This document shows positions 24,911 through 33,868 of a DNA stretch of 64,000 nt, one piece after another. The notes under the pieces are model-generated. The model worked only from the letters and a program-made list of their open reading frames with translations, did not search any database and was not told where the DNA came from. The stretch lies in the NCBI GenBank assembly GCA_045863555.1, contig BTUU01000017.1:72758-136757 (forward strand), in the 5' to 3' direction. Both the position numbers and the translations under genes were made by a program. Position 1 is the stretch's first letter. Each line of letters starts with the position of its first letter. The DNA comes from JACRLV01 sp045863555. Its GTDB lineage: Bacteria; Planctomycetota; Phycisphaerae; UBA1845; Fen-1342.

Positions 24911-25421
24911 GAGCAGAGGCGCCGGCGTTCGTTCCATCGGGCGATCGTGGTCGGTAGCGGGCCAATTTCGGCGCGGAAAGTGGGGGCGGGCGGTAAGCTT
25001 TTTGTGGGCGCGGCGGCGGCGGATGGGGATAATGCCTCGCTACCTGGATCCGCGCCACTGGCTGGCGCTGGAGGTGCGGTCGTCGGACGGCGAGTCGCGA
25101 CTGCTGACGCGGCAGGACGACGGGACGATCTCGACGGTGAATACGAGCGTGGTCGCGACGCGGCACGAGCGACGGCAACTGGTACAACTGCAAGCTCGTC
25201 ATCGGAGACGCCCCGGGCAACTCGGCGCGCTGCCACGCCGAAGCTCGGAATGACCGAGCGCGCGGTTCTGGAAGGGGTTGCGAGATCGTCCGCCGGCGAT
25301 GGACGATCCGCACGAGCGTGAGCCTACCCGCGCGGCGAAAACAGTGCTCGCAGAGCAGGGGCACCGTGGGAGTGACTCGGAATGAAACAGCGCCACCCGT
25401 CCCCAACCGGAAGGAGCGACC

Positions 25422-26339
25422 GTGAGTGAGCTAGACACATCAGAATTCATCGAAGGAGCCAAGGCGGGTAAGATTCCGGTGCGTGCCCTCGTAGCCAATC
25501 ATCTATCCGTGGCATGCGACCTCCCCGCGGAGTTGATTCCAGGCCACATGCTGCGTCCGGCATCCGAGGAGGAATTGTCGCTGCTCAAGTCTAGCCCGGG
25601 CAACGTCATTGGCGATGATCTAATCCCGCGGGTGTGGCCAGAAGCGATGTTGGTGGTTGAGCGCGTCCGCCCTGCGGGGGTGGGTGGACTGACCGGTGGA
25701 TTCTTGGCCATCGAACAAGCAGCGAGGCTTACCGAAATCGAGATGGACCTTTCGGTGATGATGGTCGGCGGGCAAATCTGGAAGCACACCACGATTGGGC
25801 GTCCGTGGCTTGGGAACCTGTCCCCTATCGTCGAAACGAGAAACGTCGTGACCGCAGACTGGATCTCGTTGATTCAAGACCTGGATCGTCAACTGGCCTT
25901 GGTCGAGTCGTCTCACCCCGAGATTCCGAAAGCCGTCGATCTGTTTCGACTAACAACGGCAATCGACCGTCACCATGTGCTCTATCCACTTGGATTATTC
26001 ATGACGCTGGAGCGCCTGATGACGCATAATCCACAAGGACGATACGATTCGTTGACGCACCAGTTGTCCGCGAAATTCCCACTATTGGAGCGGCGATTTG
26101 ATAGTCCACTTGATTATTCGGTCTTCACAGGCGGGCTCGATTCGTGCTCTCTGTGGAAATCACTTTACGCATACCGGAGCAAGATCGCCCACGGTGGAAC
26201 CCTTGATTTCAAGGAGGGCAAGTTGCGGCCGCTGAAGAACTCCACTATTGCGAACACGTTTCTCTTGTCCGCCGCCAAGGCGCTACTCCGGCATGCCTTG
26301 AAGGAACCTGCCCTTGTCTTGGATCTACGGAACGTTTGA
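25422..26339 (+). CDS. HEPN-like domain protein of unknown function
   Basis: A 305-residue soluble protein. Near the C-terminus YRSKIAHGG (about residues 259-267) gives the R-x4-H motif of HEPN domains, and the sequence around it (LFMTLERLMTHNPQGRYDSL, then SLWKSLYAYRSKIAHG, then LRHALKEPAL) resembles Apea-type HEPN regions. HEPN proteins are often metal-independent RNases in toxin-antitoxin and anti-phage systems. The N-terminal 150 residues are not recognised. The GTG start follows GGAAGGAG. Base composition is clearly lower in G+C than the flanking genes, which suggests transfer. No antitoxin gene is adjacent. Confidence 0.6.
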   Translation: MSELDTSEFIEGAKAGKIPVRALVANHLSVACDLPAELIPGHMLRPASEEELSLLKSSPGNVIGDDLIPRVWPEAMLVVERVRPAGVGGLTGGFLAIEQAARLTEIEMDLSVMMVGGQIWKHTTIGRPWLGNLSPIVETRNVVTADWISLIQDLDRQLALVESSHPEIPKAVDLFRLTTAIDRHHVLYPLGLFMTLERLMTHNPQGRYDSLTHQLSAKFPLLERRFDSPLDYSVFTGGLDSCSLWKSLYAYRSKIAHGGTLDFKEGKLRPLKNSTIANTFLLSAAKALLRHALKEPALVLDLRNV

Positions 26340-26582
26340 GCAATTCGACCTGCTTTAGGCGCCCCCCCCCCCGCGGCGAGGCATTGCGATCCGGCCGGCC
26401 GCTTTCGTCAAGCGGAGAAATCGATTCGTCGATGACGGGTGGGGCGCGGCGGGGGCGAGGGGCGGGCTAGTATGCCGGTCGGGCGGGCACGGCACTTTTA
26501 GTACCCGGCAACCCGCCGAGCCGTAGATTCGCCAGAACACCTTGGGTAGAATGTCAAATGGACTCCTGAGGGGAGATTATCG

Positions 26583-28199
26583 ATGCGGACCTATCTTGCA
26601 ATAGTCATATTTTTCGTCGCCGCCTTCGGACCGGACGCTCTGGCTGACGTTTGGGGGCAGTCTGGCACGCTGACAGCCGACGGACCTTCTGAATACGACT
26701 ATTTTGGCACTGCCGTCGCCGCAACAGACGGGTGGCTCTTTATTTCGAGCACGAACGGTGTCTATGTCTACGAGACCACGAACGGCGCGCCAACCCTGCG
26801 AGAGGTCGTTCCGATCGCGTTCGCCTATCTGAATCAACATCACCTTCGTGTTTCCGGTGACAGGCTCTATGTCGGCGATCCCGGTGGCGTCGGAAGGGTC
26901 CTAGAATATCAACTGCAGGCCGGCTCCTGGAATCACCTAACTGCAACCATCGTCCCTGATGAGCCACCCGGTAGTCCGGTTGACGTGTATGGGTTCGGCC
27001 GAGCGATCGCCGCGAGTCCCGACTATCTTGTCATTGGTGCGCCGTCAACGCGAGTTGGCAATCGGGAAGGTGCTGGTGCCGCATACATCTACGAGCGCGT
27101 TGGCGACGATTGGGTTCGGGTTGCTCGACTCCTAGACGACGCTCCCGGTGAAACCGAGTACTTTGGCTCGACTCTCTCGATCAACCTGGATGCTATTGCC
27201 GTCGGATGCTTCGATTCGGATGACATTCCGCTTGCTGGGAGCGTCACCATCTTCCGGCGCGGCGGAGCGGCGTGGATGCCCGAAGTCGAGCTCGTCAGTT
27301 CCGACCCAGCTTCCCGCGAACACTTCGGTGCATACGGCGTCGCGTTCAGTGGTGACGCATTGCTCGTTACATGCCCAAACGACATTTACGGAGGGCTCGT
27401 TGACTGCGGTTCGGTCCGTGTGTTCGAGTTCATCGCAGGACATTGGGAGGAGACCCAGATACTCATCGCTTCGGATGCAACCGACGGAACGCAACTCGGC
27501 AACTGCATCAGCTCCTCGGCAGAGCGTGTACTTGTTGGGGGCGGCGAGGGTTCCTACCCTGAGACTGCGAGTGCCTATGTGTTCATGAACACCGGCGCAG
27601 GGTGGGTCGAAGAATCGCGGCTTCAGTTCGTCCCGGCGCCTTCCCAGGGTTGGCAGATGCGGGTCGGCATAGCGCCAAATCACGCAATCGTCACCGATGT
27701 CCACTATTCGGAGGGGAACCGTCTCTGGGCAGGGATCGCCTACGTGTTTGAGTCATACTCCGATTGCGATTCAAACCAAGTTCCGGATTGGCAGGAAATT
27801 GCAGACGGAACTGCGCAGGATTGTAACGACAACCAGATCATTGACTCGTGCGAAATCGCCGAGGGGGCCGATGACTGTGACCAGAACGGGATTCCGGATT
27901 CATGCGACCTCGAGAACGATGGAGCCGACTGCAACGGCAACGGCCGACTCGATACATGCGACATCAGCGCGGGCACAACAGCGGACGTGAATCAAAACGG
28001 CATTCCGGATGAATGCGAGTGCATAGGCGATCTCACCGGCGACCAAGTCGTAGGGCTCGATGACCTCGCGAGGCTGCTATCGAACTTTGGTACGCCGAGT
28101 GGAGCAGAATTCCCCGATGGCGACGTTGACGATGACGGCGACGTCGATCTTTCAGACCTGTCGACTCTTCTGGCGCAATTCGGCACAATCTGTCCATGA
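26583..28199 (+). CDS. Secreted FG-GAP repeat protein with C-terminal dockerin-like repeats
   Basis: A 538-residue extracellular protein. A signal peptide (first 22 residues, cleavage after ALA) is followed by FG-GAP-type propeller repeats (YFGTAVAATDG, GFGRAIAASPD, YFGSTLSINLD, HFGAYGVAFSG), about residues 25-390. Then come five or six short Ca-type repeats with the pattern DCNxNxIPDSCDI (about 395-480), a form common in planctomycetes. The last 60 residues (GDLTGDQVVGLDDL, then DVDDDGDVDLSDLSTLLAQFG) are two dockerin-type EF-hand-like repeats. The ATG follows GGGGAG. The role is likely adhesion or surface structure. G+C is lower than in neighbouring genes. Confidence 0.85.
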   Translation: MRTYLAIVIFFVAAFGPDALADVWGQSGTLTADGPSEYDYFGTAVAATDGWLFISSTNGVYVYETTNGAPTLREVVPIAFAYLNQHHLRVSGDRLYVGDPGGVGRVLEYQLQAGSWNHLTATIVPDEPPGSPVDVYGFGRAIAASPDYLVIGAPSTRVGNREGAGAAYIYERVGDDWVRVARLLDDAPGETEYFGSTLSINLDAIAVGCFDSDDIPLAGSVTIFRRGGAAWMPEVELVSSDPASREHFGAYGVAFSGDALLVTCPNDIYGGLVDCGSVRVFEFIAGHWEETQILIASDATDGTQLGNCISSSAERVLVGGGEGSYPETASAYVFMNTGAGWVEESRLQFVPAPSQGWQMRVGIAPNHAIVTDVHYSEGNRLWAGIAYVFESYSDCDSNQVPDWQEIADGTAQDCNDNQIIDSCEIAEGADDCDQNGIPDSCDLENDGADCNGNGRLDTCDISAGTTADVNQNGIPDECECIGDLTGDQVVGLDDLARLLSNFGTPSGAEFPDGDVDDDGDVDLSDLSTLLAQFGTICP

Positions 28200-28262
28200 G
28201 AAGGAGGCGTGGTGGCGCTGCTAGGTGAGCGTGCGACGATGTGTGCCATTGCTCTATGAGCA

Positions 28263-28472
28263 GTGCTCTCGCGGGTGCGGTGTCCGAACTCGACGCCGCT
28301 TGCCGCGCGGAAAAAGCGTTGTCGGCGGCCTTGGCCGTCCTTCTGCGGTTCGCCTTCCGACCCGACGGGCTGCGATGTATGCGGATACGACCTGACGGGC
28401 AATATGTCCGGGCGATGTCCCGAATGCGGCACGGCTTGTGAAAGTGCGCGATGCGGCGGATTGGCAAGCTAA
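28263..28472 (+). pseudogene. Remnant of a duplicated zinc-ribbon gene
   Basis: An open stretch whose C-terminal half (FCGSPSDPTGCDVCGYDLTG, then CPECG) copies the end of the intact protein encoded just downstream. The matching DNA is 28341-28430 against 28778-28867, about 90 bp with roughly 85% identity. The upstream part does not match any region of the intact gene and has no membrane segment. No start has a convincing ribosome site, so it is a truncated copy. Confidence 0.55.
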
Positions 28473-28927
28473 CGGCCGGAGCGGCGATCGCGGTTGCGGT
28501 GGCCGCGGTCGCATCGCACGTATGGTGGATGGGAGCCTGGACGCCTGGCGTTGAAATTCACCTGCTTGACGGTACGGTCATTTTCGGGGCGTCGAAGGAC
28601 GACGCGTCCTGCGTGTGCAAGGGGTTCATTACGCAACCCGAGGCGTGGGTTCGTCGATCGCCGCGATTTGATCTGACGTTGTTTCCGTCCGTGGGGTTCG
28701 GCCGTGGGTTCAGTCTTCGCGTTCCTCTCTGGAGTCTCGCGGCGGTGCTCGGGTTCGTCTCCTGGACGATTCTCTACTTCTGCGGTTCGCCTTCCGGCCC
28801 GATGGGCTGCGACCAATGCGGCTACGACCTGACCGGCAATGAATCCGGGCGATGTCCCGAATGCGGAGCCGAGATCGAACGCGCAAAGCGTCGCGCATGT
28901 CCATCAAACGAGGCCCGCGCCGAATAG
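28451..28927 (+). CDS. Membrane protein with C-terminal CGYDLTG zinc ribbon
   Basis: A 158-residue protein. A membrane helix at about residues 6-26 and a second at about 95-113 flank a periplasmic stretch. The C-terminal 45 residues hold a zinc ribbon (CDQCGYDLTG and CPECG), the type found in small planctomycete membrane proteins. The zinc domain is predicted to face the cytoplasm. The function is unknown. Similar ribbons occur in the proteins starting at 36995 and 57092. The coding sequence overlaps the end of the upstream remnant. Confidence 0.65.
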   Translation: MRRIGKLTAGAAIAVAVAAVASHVWWMGAWTPGVEIHLLDGTVIFGASKDDASCVCKGFITQPEAWVRRSPRFDLTLFPSVGFGRGFSLRVPLWSLAAVLGFVSWTILYFCGSPSGPMGCDQCGYDLTGNESGRCPECGAEIERAKRRACPSNEARAE

Positions 28928-29279
28928 GGCCATGACGTGCGCCGCCTCGTGACAGCGTCAATTCGTCCGGCGCCGGCCGTTTCCGAATCTGTCGCCGCCT
29001 GCCCCCCGACCGCAGATCCCGCCCGCTCGCCGCAGTCACCGCCAGAATTCACCACGACAGCACGATCGACACTCCGCGTCGCGTCCGCGTGCCGCGTGCG
29101 GCCGGTCATCGGGCCGTGGGAACTGCCCTGGAGAACCGCGTCTGTTCGGCTCGCGACCCCCGCGCCGGCCGCGGCCGCGAACCCGCGCTATTGACAACCC
29201 CCCGCTTGCCCCCGCGGCGCTCGCCGTCTACGGTCTGCCCGGGCCTGCGTCGCGAAGCCGCGGCCGGGAGAGAGGATCG
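28928..29279. other. Intergenic region upstream of mutL
   Basis: 352 bases with no gene. The sequence is rich in CGCC and GCCG runs. I see no hairpin with a T-tract and no clear promoter hexamers; the only recognisable signal is the mutL ribosome site GAGAGAGG near 29270. Confidence 0.5.
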
Positions 29280-31169
29280 ATGGCCGTCATTCGCGTGCTT
29301 TCGCAGACGCTGGTGAACCGCATCGCCGCGGGCGAGTGCGTCGAGCGGCCGGCGAGCGTCGTCAAGGAGCTGGTCGAGAACGCGCTGGACGCGGGGGCGA
29401 CGCGGATCGACGTCGCGATCCTCGACGGCGGGCGCGAGCTGATCTCGGTCGCGGATGACGGCGTGGGGATGGAGCCCGACGATCTGCGGCTGTCCATTCA
29501 CCCGCACGCGACGAGCAAGATCCACGCGGACGACGACCTCTTCAACATCCTGACGATGGGCTTCCGCGGCGAGGCGCTGGCGTCGATCGGGTCCGTCTCG
29601 CGGCTCACGATCACGTCGCGCACGCGGGGCAGCGACGTCGGGCATGCGATCCGCGTCGAGGGGGGCGAGATCTCCGGGCCGAGCCCCTGCGCCGCCCCGC
29701 CGGGGACGACCGTCGAGGTCCGCGATCTTTTCTACGCGGTGCCCGCGCGCCGCAAATTCATGAAGACGCCGTCGACGGAGATGGGCCACATCAGCGAACA
29801 GTTCGCCCGCATCGCGCTTGCGCACCCGGGCGTCGAGTTCTCGCTGCGGCACAACGAGCGCCGCGTCCACGACCTGCGCGCGGCGGCCGACCCGCTCCAG
29901 CGCATCCGCGACCTGTTCGGCCCGGAAGTGGCCGATGTGCTCATCCCGGTCGAACGGGCGAGCGACGCGGTGACCGTCCGCGGGTACGTCGCCCCGCCCG
30001 CCGAGGGCCGCGCCAGCAACAAGTGGGAATACGTCTTCGTCAACGGCCGGTATGTCCGCGACAAATTCGTCGGCCACGCGATCAAGGAGGCGTATCGCAG
30101 CCTGATCGACCCGTCGCGCTATCCGATGACGTTCCTGTTCATCTCGATCGACCCGGCCGCGGTGGACGTCAACGTGCACCCGACGAAGATCGAGGTGCGG
30201 TGGCGCGATTCGAACTACATGCACGGCCAGGTGCTGGCCACGCTGCGCGAGAAGTTCCTGGCGACGAACCTCGACCACCGGCTGCGCGCGCCCGGCGGCG
30301 ATGCGTACCGCGACCGCGTGAAGGCGGCGATGGTCGAATTTTTCACGCGTTCGCCGGGGCAGCCGGAGCCGGCGGCCGAATCGCGGCCCTACTCGACCGG
30401 GGGCACGGGTGCGACGCGGATCGACCGCGATCGGGCGCTGCAACTCGCCGCGCCGGCCGCCCCGGCGATCCCGCTGGCGTTTCCGGAGCCGCCGCCGTTT
30501 GGAGCGCGAGCGCGCGAGGCGGAACCGGAGCCGGCGGGGCCCGCTGACGCGAGCCCCGCTGCGGCGGCGATCGAGCATCCGACGGCGGCGGGGGCGGCGG
30601 CGCCGCGGGCGATTCAGCTTCACAATACGTATCTCGTCGCGGAGACGGCGGACGGGCTGATGCTGATCGACCAGCATGCGCTGCACGAGCGGATCCTGTA
30701 TGAGGAACTCAAGCAGCGGATCGCCGATCGGTCGCTGGAATCGCAGCGGCTGCTGCTGCCGGATGTGATTCGCGTCCCGGCGGAGCGTCTGGAGGCGCTG
30801 GAGACGCACGCCGCGATGCTGGGGCGGCTGGGGATCGACCTCACGGCGAGCGGGCCGGGCTCGGTGACGCTGCACGCATTTCCATCGTTTCTCGGACGGC
30901 TGGACCGCGAGTCGTTCGTGCGCGACCTGCTCGACCGGCTTTCCGAGCAGGGCGCAAGACCCGCGGCCGACACGCTGCTGCACGAACTCCTGGACATGAT
31001 GGCGTGCAAGGCGGCGGTGAAGGCGGGCGACCCGCTGACGGGGGAGGAGATCGCGGCGCTGCTCGCGCGGCGTGAGACGGCGGAGCGGAGCAGCCACTGT
31101 CCGCACGGTCGGCCGACGACGCTGCACTTTTCGCTGCGCGAGCTGGAGAAGCAGTTCAAGCGCCGATAA
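29280..31169 (+). CDS. mutL: DNA mismatch repair protein MutL
   Basis: A 629-residue GHKL ATPase. Residues 1-330 carry NRIAAGECVERPASVVKELV, DDGVGM and GFRGEALASI, and the VNVHPTKIEVR end of the domain. A linker follows from about 340 to 440. The C-terminal domain holds DQHALHERILYE (D464), the DQHA(x)2E(x)4E metal motif, plus ACKAAVKAG and CPHGRP. It is therefore an endonuclease-active MutL of the kind in bacteria that lack MutH. MutS is not adjacent. The ATG is preceded by GAGAGAGG at good spacing. Confidence 0.95.
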   Translation: MAVIRVLSQTLVNRIAAGECVERPASVVKELVENALDAGATRIDVAILDGGRELISVADDGVGMEPDDLRLSIHPHATSKIHADDDLFNILTMGFRGEALASIGSVSRLTITSRTRGSDVGHAIRVEGGEISGPSPCAAPPGTTVEVRDLFYAVPARRKFMKTPSTEMGHISEQFARIALAHPGVEFSLRHNERRVHDLRAAADPLQRIRDLFGPEVADVLIPVERASDAVTVRGYVAPPAEGRASNKWEYVFVNGRYVRDKFVGHAIKEAYRSLIDPSRYPMTFLFISIDPAAVDVNVHPTKIEVRWRDSNYMHGQVLATLREKFLATNLDHRLRAPGGDAYRDRVKAAMVEFFTRSPGQPEPAAESRPYSTGGTGATRIDRDRALQLAAPAAPAIPLAFPEPPPFGARAREAEPEPAGPADASPAAAAIEHPTAAGAAAPRAIQLHNTYLVAETADGLMLIDQHALHERILYEELKQRIADRSLESQRLLLPDVIRVPAERLEALETHAAMLGRLGIDLTASGPGSVTLHAFPSFLGRLDRESFVRDLLDRLSEQGARPAADTLLHELLDMMACKAAVKAGDPLTGEEIAALLARRETAERSSHCPHGRPTTLHFSLRELEKQFKRR

Positions 31170-31324
31170 ACGCGCGCGGGGCGGGTGCGGAGGATCGTGC
31201 GCGCGGGGCGGGCGTGCGAAATTCGCCCGGGGGAGTGCGGGGACGGCGTCTTCAAGTGGCGAGGCCGGGCAGCCGAATCAACAACGGTCGGCTGCATACA
31301 GGCACTGGCCGCGGGGGACGCGCG

Positions 31325-31798
31325 TTGAACGTCAAGTACATCAACCCGTTTATCGAGAGTGTCTGCGCCGTCTTCGAGACGATGCTGAACATTTCGCCGA
31401 AGCGGGAGCGGGTCCGCATCGCGCAGGAGCCGAAGGAGACGGACCCGCGGATGCTGACGTCGATCGTCGGGATTTCGGGCGGGGCGAGCGGGGTGGTGGC
31501 GCTGCGTTTTCCGATGGAGACGGCGCTTCAGCTCGCGGGCAGGTTTCTCGGCACGCACTACACCGAGTCGAACGACGAGGTCATCGACGCGATTTCGGAG
31601 CTGGCGAACATGGTGGCGGGATCGGCGAAGGCGAAGTTCGAGCTCAGCCCGGCGCCGCAACTCGGCCTTCCAAGCGTGATCGAGGGGCGCGGCTACAAGG
31701 TCCGGTATCCCGCGAAGGCGGCGTGGCTCGAGGTACCGTTCACGTCGTCCGCGGGCGATTTCGCGATGGAAGTCACGTTCAGCGAAGACCTGAAGTAA
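31325..31798 (+). CDS. cheX: Chemotaxis phosphatase CheX-like protein
   Basis: A 157-residue protein of the CheC/CheX family, which removes phosphate from CheY. It starts NVKYINPFIESVCAVFETML, the usual CheX N-terminus, and has the active-site pattern ExxN in ISELANMVAGSAK. The start is taken as TTG at 31325, preceded by GGGGGAC, because the CheX domain begins there; no in-frame ATG or GTG fits. It is followed 12 bases later by a CheY-type regulator, its likely substrate. Mentions of motility are inference, since no other chemotaxis gene lies in the window. Confidence 0.85.
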   Translation: MNVKYINPFIESVCAVFETMLNISPKRERVRIAQEPKETDPRMLTSIVGISGGASGVVALRFPMETALQLAGRFLGTHYTESNDEVIDAISELANMVAGSAKAKFELSPAPQLGLPSVIEGRGYKVRYPAKAAWLEVPFTSSAGDFAMEVTFSEDLK

Positions 31799-31810
31799 GG
31801 AAGCAAGGCG

Positions 31811-32179
31811 ATGAAAGCACTCGTGGTGGATGATTCGATGACGTTCCGCCGCATCGTGATCAAGTCGCTCGCGGAAATCGGCATCACGGACTACGTCGAA
31901 GCCGGCGACGGCGAGGAAGCGCTCGCGGCGACGAAGGCGGCACCGTTCGACGTGATCCTGCTCGACTGGAACATGCCCCGGCTCACGGGGATTGACACGG
32001 TCAGGGCGCTGCGCGGCGAGGGCAACAAGACGCCGATCATCATGGTGACGACCGAGGCGGAGAAGACGCGCGTGATCGAAGCGATCCGCGCGGGCGTGAA
32101 CGACTATCTCATCAAGCCGTTCACGCCGCAGCAGCTCGGCGAAAAGATCAAGGCGATCCTGCCGGTCGCGGCGACGTAG
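31811..32179 (+). CDS. cheY: CheY-type single-domain response regulator
   Basis: A 122-residue receiver domain with no output domain. All key residues are present: the acidic pair in VVDDS, the phosphorylated aspartate in ILLDWNMP, the threonine in MVTTEAE and the lysine in LIKPFTP. It probably binds the flagellar switch or another target when phosphorylated and is dephosphorylated by the adjacent CheX-like protein. The ribosome site AGGAAGCAAGG precedes the ATG. No kinase lies within the window. Confidence 0.92.
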   Translation: MKALVVDDSMTFRRIVIKSLAEIGITDYVEAGDGEEALAATKAAPFDVILLDWNMPRLTGIDTVRALRGEGNKTPIIMVTTEAEKTRVIEAIRAGVNDYLIKPFTPQQLGEKIKAILPVAAT

Positions 32180-32494
32180 GCGCTGCGACCGACGGACACC
32201 GGCGGTGAGGCCCGGCTCGGTAGGAAGATTTGGTAGCGGCCGGGCCCCCCCCCCTTGGGGGCGGGGGGGAGGGGGGGAACGGANNNNNNNNNNGGCGGTG
32301 GGGGGTGGCCCCCCGGGTCCCGGGGGGGGGGGGCCGGGTTTTATCTATCTTTGCTTCGGCGCCGGGCCTCGCCGCATTTCGGGCCGGGCGGAAGGGCTGA
32401 ATCGGACGCCCTTCGTGCTATCATCTGATTGTTCGGCGCCCGCCGTCGGTCTACTCCGGCGCATCGGCTGAGCTGCAACCCGGAGGGCTCGTGC
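32180..32494. other. Intergenic region with assembly gap
   Basis: 315 bases between cheY and the radical SAM gene. Both sides of the N run hold long C and G homopolymers that look like poor sequence, so any gene or control signal there would be lost. Near the end TGCTATCAT (32416-32424) could be an extended -10 for the downstream gene, but no -35 is found. Confidence 0.6.
32284..32293. other. Assembly gap (10 N)
   Basis: Ten undetermined bases. The real length of the missing sequence is unknown. G and C runs of 6-12 bases flank it on both sides. Confidence 0.99.
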
Positions 32495-33820
32495 ATGGAG
32501 CTGGATGTCGTCAAACCCGAGGCCAGGACCGAGGTCGGGAGCTATTTCGTCGCGAATTACCCCCCCTTCTCGCTCTGGACGCGCGAGCAGATCCCGGCCG
32601 CGCTGGACGTGCTGGAGCAGCCGATCGAGGCGCCTGAGGGGCGGCCGCCGCTCGGGCTGTACATGCACATCCCGTTTTGCCGGAAACGGTGCAAATTCTG
32701 CTATTTCCGCGTGTACACCGACAAAAACGCGAGCGAGGTCGACGACTACATGGATGCGCTGGCCCGCGAGATCGCCCTGTACAAGGGGCGGCCGCGGCTG
32801 GCCGGGCGGGAGTTCGATTTCGTTTACTTCGGCGGGGGGACGCCGTCGTTTCTGAGCAATGACCAGCTATCGCGGCTGGTGGAGCGGATCAACCGGCACT
32901 GGCGCTGGGACGCGGCCCGCGAGGTGACGTTCGAGTGCGAGCCGGGGACGCTGAAGCAGAGCAAGCTGGAGACGATCAAGTCGATCGGCGTGACGCGGCT
33001 GAGCCTGGGCATCGAGCACTGGGACGACGAGATTCTCGAGGCGAACGGGCGGGCGCACCGGTCGAAGGAGATCGGCGTCGCGTATGCGTGGGCGCGCGAG
33101 GTGGGCTTTCGGCAGATCAACGTCGACCTGATCGCGGGGATGGTGGGCGAGACGGAGGGGAAGTGGAAGGCGGCGGTGGAGAAGACGCTGGCGATGGAGC
33201 CGGACAGCGTGACGATCTACCAGATGGAGCTGCCGTTCAATACGACGTTCTCGAAGGAGCAGCGGGATCGCGGCGAGGCGCTGGTGGCCGACTGGGCGAC
33301 GAAGCGGCGCTGGGTGGGCGAGGCGTTCGCGCTGTTTGAGTCGCAGGGCTACGTGGTGTCGAGCGGGTACACGCTGGTGAAGCCGGGGCCGGACAGCGCG
33401 TTTGTCTATCGGGATGCGCTGTGGCGCGGGGGGGACATGCTGGGCACGGGCGTGGCGTCGTTTTCGCACATCGGCGGCGTGCATTTTCAGAACGAGGACA
33501 AGTGGGAGGGGTACCTGCCGAAGATCGATGCGGGCGAGCTGCCGATCGCGCGGGCGCTGCCGGTGACGGCGCGCCAGCGGCTGATTCGCGAGTTCGTGCT
33601 GCAAATGAAGCTCGGGCGGCTGGATCTGGCGTACTTTCGCGCGAAATTCGGCGTCGACCCGCGGGCGGAGTTTGCGGAGGGGCTGGAGGCGCTCGTGAAG
33701 GCGGATGATGCGACGATTGAGGGGGATCGGCTGACGCTTTCGCGGGCGGCGCTGCTGCGGGTGGATGAGCTGCTGCCGCGGTTTTTTGAGCGGGAGCATC
33801 GGGGGGTACGGTATACTTGA
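32495..33820 (+). CDS. HemN/HemW-like radical SAM enzyme
   Basis: A 441-residue radical S-adenosylmethionine protein. The cluster motif is CRKRCKFC (C-x3-C-x2-C) after YMHIPF, as in the coproporphyrinogen-oxidase-like branch. FGGGTPSFLS, FECEPGTL, VTRLSLGIEHWDD and INVDLIAGMVGET follow in the HemN order. The protein lacks features that would settle between HemN, HemW and other members of this branch, and conserved differences (such as YFRVYTDKN) suggest a specialised role. ATG 32495 follows GGAGG at eight bases. Downstream are two surface-protein genes and a flavoprotein. Confidence 0.82.
   Translation: MELDVVKPEARTEVGSYFVANYPPFSLWTREQIPAALDVLEQPIEAPEGRPPLGLYMHIPFCRKRCKFCYFRVYTDKNASEVDDYMDALAREIALYKGRPRLAGREFDFVYFGGGTPSFLSNDQLSRLVERINRHWRWDAAREVTFECEPGTLKQSKLETIKSIGVTRLSLGIEHWDDEILEANGRAHRSKEIGVAYAWAREVGFRQINVDLIAGMVGETEGKWKAAVEKTLAMEPDSVTIYQMELPFNTTFSKEQRDRGEALVADWATKRRWVGEAFALFESQGYVVSSGYTLVKPGPDSAFVYRDALWRGGDMLGTGVASFSHIGGVHFQNEDKWEGYLPKIDAGELPIARALPVTARQRLIREFVLQMKLGRLDLAYFRAKFGVDPRAEFAEGLEALVKADDATIEGDRLTLSRAALLRVDELLPRFFEREHRGVRYT
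33812..33817 (+). promoter_or_regulatory. Possible -10 element (TATACT) upstream of the first PEP-CTERM gene
   Basis: TATACT in GTATACT lies 57 bases before the ATG at 33869, overlapping the end of the radical SAM gene (its stop is at 33818-33820). No good -35 is seen; TTGAGC is present but 20 bases away. Confidence 0.25.
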
Positions 33821-33868
33821 TGGGAGAACCCTGTTTCAGGAGGCTCGGCTCTCAGGAGGCGAATCACC

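Larger units (their letters stand above)
24348..25421. other. 1.07-kb repeat-rich region without a convincing gene
   Basis: The region between the prenyltransferase gene and the HEPN-like gene carries a tandem 112-bp repeat, a G-run tract and a 10-bp-period repeat, listed separately. From about 25030 to 25420 all frames hold short open readings with no recognisable domain. The forward reading at 25031-25253 could be an eroded gene but nothing supports that. No promoter was recognised. Confidence 0.6.

Noticed and set aside
25031..25253. Possible small or eroded gene before the HEPN-like gene
   Set aside because: Readable in several frames, but no domain, start signal or match supports one.
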